This document shows positions 44,798 through 46,968 of a stretch of DNA of 46,968 nucleotides, piece after piece. A program made the translations under genes and the position numbers. Position 1 is the first letter of the stretch. Every line of letters starts with the position of its first letter. The notes under the pieces are model-generated. The model saw nothing but the letters and a program-made list of their open reading frames with translations. It had not been told where the DNA came from and did not search any database. This stretch comes from Psychromonas sp. SP041 (GTDB lineage Bacteria; Pseudomonadota; Gammaproteobacteria; Enterobacterales; Psychromonadaceae). The stretch covers positions 1 to 46,968 of the forward strand of contig NZ_CBRF02000039.1 of the NCBI RefSeq assembly GCF_000470315.2, written 5' to 3'.

Positions 44798-46968
44798 TTA
44801 AACAATTGGATCATCTAAAGCTGATGTTGCCGCTGGCAATTCTGGAGTAACTGTCTCAGTAATGATTAACGCTCCTGCATCATATAAAGTGTTGATAACA
44901 TTATCTACTTCTGAAGCATTTAATGGTCCATCATGATCCACCCCATCTAATTTTGTATCTTCTAGAACAATTACAGTTCCTTTATAATCGGGGCTAGCAT
45001 CCCCACTAATACTTAGTGTGGTATCCGTACCATTGAAACTAATATCGAAGTATTTACCTAGATCACCTTCAACCTCTCCTTGTAAAAGATCACTTAAATC
45101 TAGCTTATCGCCCTCTGCCACATCAAAATCGGTAATGGTATCAGAACCATAAGTATCAAGGCTAGACCAAATAAACGTATCTGCTCCATCGCCACCAGTA
45201 AGAATATCTCCTCCGCCAATACCGCCTGTTAAAGAATCGTTTCCTTCGCCACCAAACAATGTATCAGAAGCATAATTACCGCCAGTTAATGTATCGTTAC
45301 CTGCGTTTCCGTGAAGGGTATCTGAACCTTCCCCACCAGAGATAATATCATCTCCATCTTCGCCTAAGATAGTATCAGAGCCGCCATCACCATATAAAAG
45401 ATCGTTTCCAGTACCTCCGTATATTGTATCGTTGTTATCACCACCAGAAATCGTATCCGCACCACCATTACCAGAAATAATATCATCGCCAGAGTAACCA
45501 TTTATTGTATCATCACCATCACCACCTTGAATGGTATCTGCATTACCAGAACCTTCGATTGTTTGATCTTCTGTAATGGTTGTCGGATCAACCGCTGTAG
45601 GGTCAACTGAAGGCTCACCGCCATCTGTATTTACAATAGCAACTGCATCTCCACTGTGTACTACGGTTACGTATGCTGTTGCAGTATTAGAAATATTTCC
45701 ATTTCCATCAATCAGATTGTAAGTAAATGAATCGATACCTGTATAACCTGTATCTGGTAAATAAGTAACCACCCCATCAATTAAATTAACAGTACCATTT
45801 TCTGGATCACTAAAGGTATTAACTGAAATATCTTCTCCGGTGTCATTACTTAACAAATCAACGACCACGGCCGTATCTATTTCAGTATTAGAGCTACCTT
45901 CAGCAAAAGATAAATTTTCAGAAATCCAAATATTTTCACCTAGCGGTAATGACATTTCTAATTCAAGACCGTAATCACCACCTTGATCCCAATAAACAAT
46001 TTCAATTGAATGTAGACCTTCGGTAATTTCTATTGAAACACTTGTTTGAATGCTAGGTGTAATAGTAGAGAAAGTAATAACTTCTTGGCCATCAATGATT
46101 AATTCAAAACCATCATCATGACTCACATCTATGGTATAGAGCCCAGTTTCTGGGACATATAAATTACCAGCTAAACTTATAATGGCATCAGTAGCAGTAT
46201 TCGATGATCCTCCATTAATTGTTTCAATTGAATCTGAATCGTTATTTAAGAAACCTATTAAGCGATCAGGTACCCCGCCAACAACACCACGTGCTAAATC
46301 AGCATCGCCATTTCTAGTATAATCAAGTTGAGTAGACACAAATGAGATATCGGCTGCTGGATTTTCAGCTATGTATGCTTTAACCACAGATAAACTACTT
46401 GTATTCTGTCCTTCAAGAGATTCGTCATAGCCCCAATATTGACCTGATAGTCCAGTAATAGGAGTATCTGCATCATCAACAGCAAAAAGAGTGTCAGTAC
46501 CATTAATGGTAACAGCGATATCCTGAGTTTCTCCATTTAAACTGACAGTAAAAGTTTCAATAAGTGTTTCATCAGTATCTAAATAAGCAATCGCACTATT
46601 ATCAACTTCATATGACCAATTACCATCTGAATCAATGATTAACTCACCTAAAGCAGTATCAGTTGCAGTCACTCCTGCAAACGTAACTTCTGGTGCAAAA
46701 TTTTCACTATCAGTAGAATCAACATCAGTAAAAGTGACTTTTCCGGAATCTGTTACTTTACCATTTGTAACAGAATCTCCTTCTTTAACGCTACCTTCAG
46801 CACTGTCTCCAACTAGTGAATTTATTGTAATTTCTGTAGGATCTTCTGCTCCAAAAATAAATACACTGATTTCTTGTTCAGTACCATTCACGGTGATGAC
46901 AAAATTTTCGACTACACGCTCTCCTGCATCGATATATTGAACCAGGCTATTATCAACCGCATAAGACC
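44798..46968 (-). CDS. Giant RTX adhesin, C-terminal part (LapA/BpfA type), partial
   Basis: The frame is open to the window edge and must continue beyond it; an internal GTG at 46891 is not the real start. Counting residues from that codon, the segment has one partial and one complete VCBS-like repeat (up to about 137, with [15 protein letters not shown]), a PA14-like domain (about 147-315), a cadherin-like tail domain (about 330-412, [13 protein letters not shown]), RTX nonapeptides GGxGxDx (about 447-575) that bind calcium, and a type I secretion signal region (about 576-697). The stop lies 115 bases before the transporter gene. It should be exported by the three downstream proteins and released by LapG. 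The number of repeats and the N-terminal retention domain are outside the window. Confidence 0.92.
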   Translation of the reverse strand, partial: SYAVDNSLVQYIDAGERVVENFVITVNGTEQEISVFIFGAEDPTEITINSLVGDSAEGSVKEGDSVTNGKVTDSGKVTFTDVDSTDSENFAPEVTFAGVTATDTALGELIIDSDGNWSYEVDNSAIAYLDTDETLIETFTVSLNGETQDIAVTINGTDTLFAVDDADTPITGLSGQYWGYDESLEGQNTSSLSVVKAYIAENPAADISFVSTQLDYTRNGDADLARGVVGGVPDRLIGFLNNDSDSIETINGGSSNTATDAIISLAGNLYVPETGLYTIDVSHDDGFELIIDGQEVITFSTITPSIQTSVSIEITEGLHSIEIVYWDQGGDYGLELEMSLPLGENIWISENLSFAEGSSNTEIDTAVVVDLLSNDTGEDISVNTFSDPENGTVNLIDGVVTYLPDTGYTGIDSFTYNLIDGNGNISNTATAYVTVVHSGDAVAIVNTDGGEPSVDPTAVDPTTITEDQTIEGSGNADTIQGGDGDDTINGYSGDDIISGNGGADTISGGDNNDTIYGGTGNDLLYGDGGSDTILGEDGDDIISGGEGSDTLHGNAGNDTLTGGNYASDTLFGGEGNDSLTGGIGGGDILTGGDGADTFIWSSLDTYGSDTITDFDVAEGDKLDLSDLLQGEVEGDLGKYFDISFNGTDTTLSISGDASPDYKGTVIVLEDTKLDGVDHDGPLNASEVDNVINTLYDAGALIITETVTPELPAATSALDDPIV

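Overview
The window is about 47 kb of low-GC gammaproteobacterial chromosome. RNase II, YgiQ, RecR, Mrp/MetG, NrdR-Rib-NusB and a bpfA/lap-type adhesin locus together with many small TWATACCAAT-ended repeats suggest a cold marine genus close to Psychromonas or Shewanella. The genus is my inference from gene content and protein likeness, not from a database search.

Layout. 1-660: a partial MITE (miniature inverted-repeat element), decayed tRNA-Ser 3' ends in tandem, and an intact tRNA-Ser(UGA). 885-4276: a CHASE4-like/GGDEF diguanylate cyclase and an alpha/beta-hydrolase lipoprotein. 4486-4998: a scar in which a second MITE family lies between the stump of an AraC-type regulator and the stump of a LysE-type exporter. 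5333-9670: an AEC-family transporter facing a three-gene TRAP uptake operon in the order P-M-Q. 9671-11409: a long gene-poor gap that holds an unannotated 34-codon membrane-protein gene with its own CRP-like site, ribosome-binding site and terminator. 11410-14974: YlqF GTPase, then a LigB-type dioxygenase and DoxX protein divergent from a LysR regulator. 15478-15568: a second, identical tRNA-Ser. 15801-25866: housekeeping genes rnb, ygiQ, a hypothetical, recR, a DUF2164 gene, mrp and metG. 26042-30435: DUF3565 gene, two MITEs, a PL6-type polysaccharide lyase lipoprotein, another MITE, and an EamA transporter with a low-complexity insert. 30641-30696: eight copies of a heptamer. 30801-36153: a DUF445 gene and the nrdR-ribD-ribE-ribBA-ribH-nusB cluster. 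36456-46968: seven genes on one strand for a giant secreted adhesin, its type I secretion machine, an OmpA-like lipoprotein, and the LapG/LapD retention switch.

How parts work together. The end of the window is a complete Lap/Bpf module by gene content. The ABC transporter, HlyD-type adaptor and TolC-type channel should secrete the adhesin. LapG is a periplasmic cysteine protease expected to release it, and LapD, with degenerate GGDEF and EAL domains, should read cyclic-di-GMP and sequester LapG. The diguanylate cyclase at 885-2480 could feed that switch, though nothing in the sequence ties them directly. The adhesin C-terminus carries a PA14-like domain ahead of the RTX repeats. With the lyase at 26813-28663 this suggests a lifestyle on algal or other polysaccharide surfaces.

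No prophage, complete IS element, CRISPR array or classical defence island is visible. The most novel material is the MITE biology (elements that end exactly at stop codons, and a two-gene deletion scar), the small CRP-linked membrane-protein gene, and the tRNA-Ser 3'-end array.
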